Below are positions 5,555-6,503 of a DNA stretch of 6,503 nt, in pieces. The position numbers and the translations under genes are program-made. Location: positions 1-6,503 of the forward strand of contig CAIYPH010000910.1 in NCBI GenBank assembly GCA_903928045.1. The letters run 5' to 3'. How positions within the stretch are numbered: the first letter of the stretch is position 1; the number at the start of each line of letters is the position of its first letter. Below the pieces are notes generated by a model, which was given only the letters and a program-made list of their open reading frames with translations, did not search any database and was not told where the DNA came from. This DNA is from an uncultured Rhodospirillales bacterium (GTDB taxonomy: Bacteria; Pseudomonadota; Alphaproteobacteria; Acetobacterales; Acetobacteraceae).

Positions 5555-6503
5555 ATGATCGCCCAGCCGGAACCCAAGCAGGATGTGCTGGCCAAGCGCG
5601 ACTCCATCGTCGCCGGGCTCCGCGCCCTCGTTCCCGCCAGCGGCGTCATCGCCGAGCCGATCCGCCTCAAGCCCTACGAGACCGACGGCCTCTCCGCCTA
5701 TCGCCAGGTCCCCCTCGCCGTCGTTCTGCCCGAAACCACCGAGCAGGTCGCCGCCGTCATGCAATTCTGCCACCGCGAAGGCGTCCGCGTCGTCCCCCGC
5801 GGCGCCGGCACCTCTCTAAGCGGCGGCGCCCTCCCCATGGCCGACTCCGTCGTGCTCGGCCTCATGCGCATGAACCGCATCCTCGATATCGACTACGCCG
5901 ACCGCTGCGCCGTCGTGCAGGCCGGTGTCACCAATATCGGCATCACCCAGGCCGTCCAGGCCGAGGGCTTCTTCTACGCGCCCGACCCCTCATCCCAACT
6001 CGCCTGCATGATCGGCGGCAACGTCAACATGAACTCCGGCGGCGCCCATTGCCTGCGCTACGGCGTCACCGCCAACAACCTCCTCGGCCTGCGCGTCGTC
6101 ACCGTCGCCGGCGAAATCCTCGATATCGGCGGCGCCCATCTCGATGCCGCCGGCTATGACTGGCTCGGCCTGCTCACCGGCAGCGAGGGCCAGCTCGCCG
6201 TCGTCACCGAGGTCACCGTCCGCATCCTCCGCTCCCCCGAAGGCGCCCGCGCCATGCTCGCCGCCTTCAAATCCAACGAAATCGCCGGCGCCTGCGTCGA
6301 CGCCATCATCGCCTCCGGCATCATCCCCGTCGCGCTCGAATTCATGGACCGCCCGGCCATCCACGCCTGCGAGGCCTTCGCCCACGCCGGCTACCCGCTC
6401 GACGCCGAGGCGATGCTCATCATCGAGGTCGAGGGCAGCCTCACCGAGCAGGACTACTACCTCGACCGCATCCGCGACATCTGCAACCGCTTCGATCCCG
6501 TCA
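5555..6503 (+). CDS. glcD: Glycolate oxidase subunit GlcD, FAD-linked (3' end cut by window edge)
   Basis: The first 316 codons of an FAD-binding oxidase subunit, about two thirds of the roughly 500-residue GlcD. GlcD oxidises glycolate (or D-lactate in close relatives) to glyoxylate and works with GlcE and the iron-sulfur subunit GlcF at the membrane. The FAD_binding_4 domain shows ETDGLSAYR (42-50), the pyrophosphate loop PRGAGTSLSGGALP (81-94), and MIGGNVNMNSGGAHCLRYG starting at residue 152. The C-terminal oxidase domain begins with EFMDRPAI at 262. AAGGGGA (5541-5547) lies seven bases before the ATG. The reading frame is open to the edge; glcE and glcF are expected beyond it. Third codon positions are almost always C, unlike the G-rich usage of the aminotransferase and ABC-F genes. 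A D-lactate dehydrogenase or other FAD-linked 2-hydroxyacid oxidase is the main alternative. Confidence 0.93.
   Translation, partial: MIAQPEPKQDVLAKRDSIVAGLRALVPASGVIAEPIRLKPYETDGLSAYRQVPLAVVLPETTEQVAAVMQFCHREGVRVVPRGAGTSLSGGALPMADSVVLGLMRMNRILDIDYADRCAVVQAGVTNIGITQAVQAEGFFYAPDPSSQLACMIGGNVNMNSGGAHCLRYGVTANNLLGLRVVTVAGEILDIGGAHLDAAGYDWLGLLTGSEGQLAVVTEVTVRILRSPEGARAMLAAFKSNEIAGACVDAIIASGIIPVALEFMDRPAIHACEAFAHAGYPLDAEAMLIIEVEGSLTEQDYYLDRIRDICNRFDPV

Noticed and set aside
5254..5880. Several minus-strand and plus-strand open frames opposite or overlapping rpmJ and glcD
   Set aside because: They conflict with the clear bL36 and GlcD reading frames and carry no motifs.

Overview
The window looks like ordinary chromosome from a GC-rich alphaproteobacterium. 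Acetobacteraceae or a relative is my best guess, but this is not proven. The reasons are the very high GC content with G or C in most third codon positions, a 41-residue bL36 of the type that lacks zinc ligands, an alphaproteobacterial-style housekeeping promoter in front of it, and a GlcD-type glycolate oxidase subunit. I see no tRNA, rRNA, CRISPR array, insertion sequence, att site or phage gene. No gene-free stretch exceeds 300 bases; the longest is 1252-1515.

Layout. A leftward gene begins at the left edge, with only its start codon, ribosome binding site and a probable promoter inside the window. Divergent from it is a class V (PLP-dependent) aminotransferase-fold enzyme (118-1251). A 264-base gap follows, containing a 17-codon open frame with a strong Shine-Dalgarno and two mutually exclusive GC-rich hairpins. 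Next is a short two-domain ABC-F ATPase (1516-3024). It converges on an SDR oxidoreductase (3043-3759, minus), and an 11-bp inverted repeat spans the junction. The SDR gene is divergent from a LysR-type regulator (3879-4793), and the shared 119-base region holds a 9-bp dyad over the LysR start codon. The LysR gene converges on an NTF2/SnoaL-like small protein (4801-5166, minus). A self-contained rpmJ unit follows, with promoter 5201-5229, gene 5281-5406 and terminator 5451-5487. Last is the first two thirds of glcD (5555 to the edge), preceded by a perfect 15-bp palindrome that fits the operator consensus of FadR-subfamily GntR regulators.

How the genes may work together. The LysR/SDR pair has the classic divergent layout of a regulator and its target. 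The glcD gene is probably the first gene of a glcDEF glycolate oxidase operon, repressed by or responsive to a GntR-type regulator. The ABC-F protein is a soluble ribosome-associated ATPase, and the leader in front of it could act as a translation-sensing attenuator. The other genes look like independent metabolic or housekeeping units.

No wholly new system is evident. The most interesting signals are regulatory: the possible leader peptide/attenuator before the ABC-F gene, the palindrome before glcD, and a possibly leaderless, self-repressed LysR gene.
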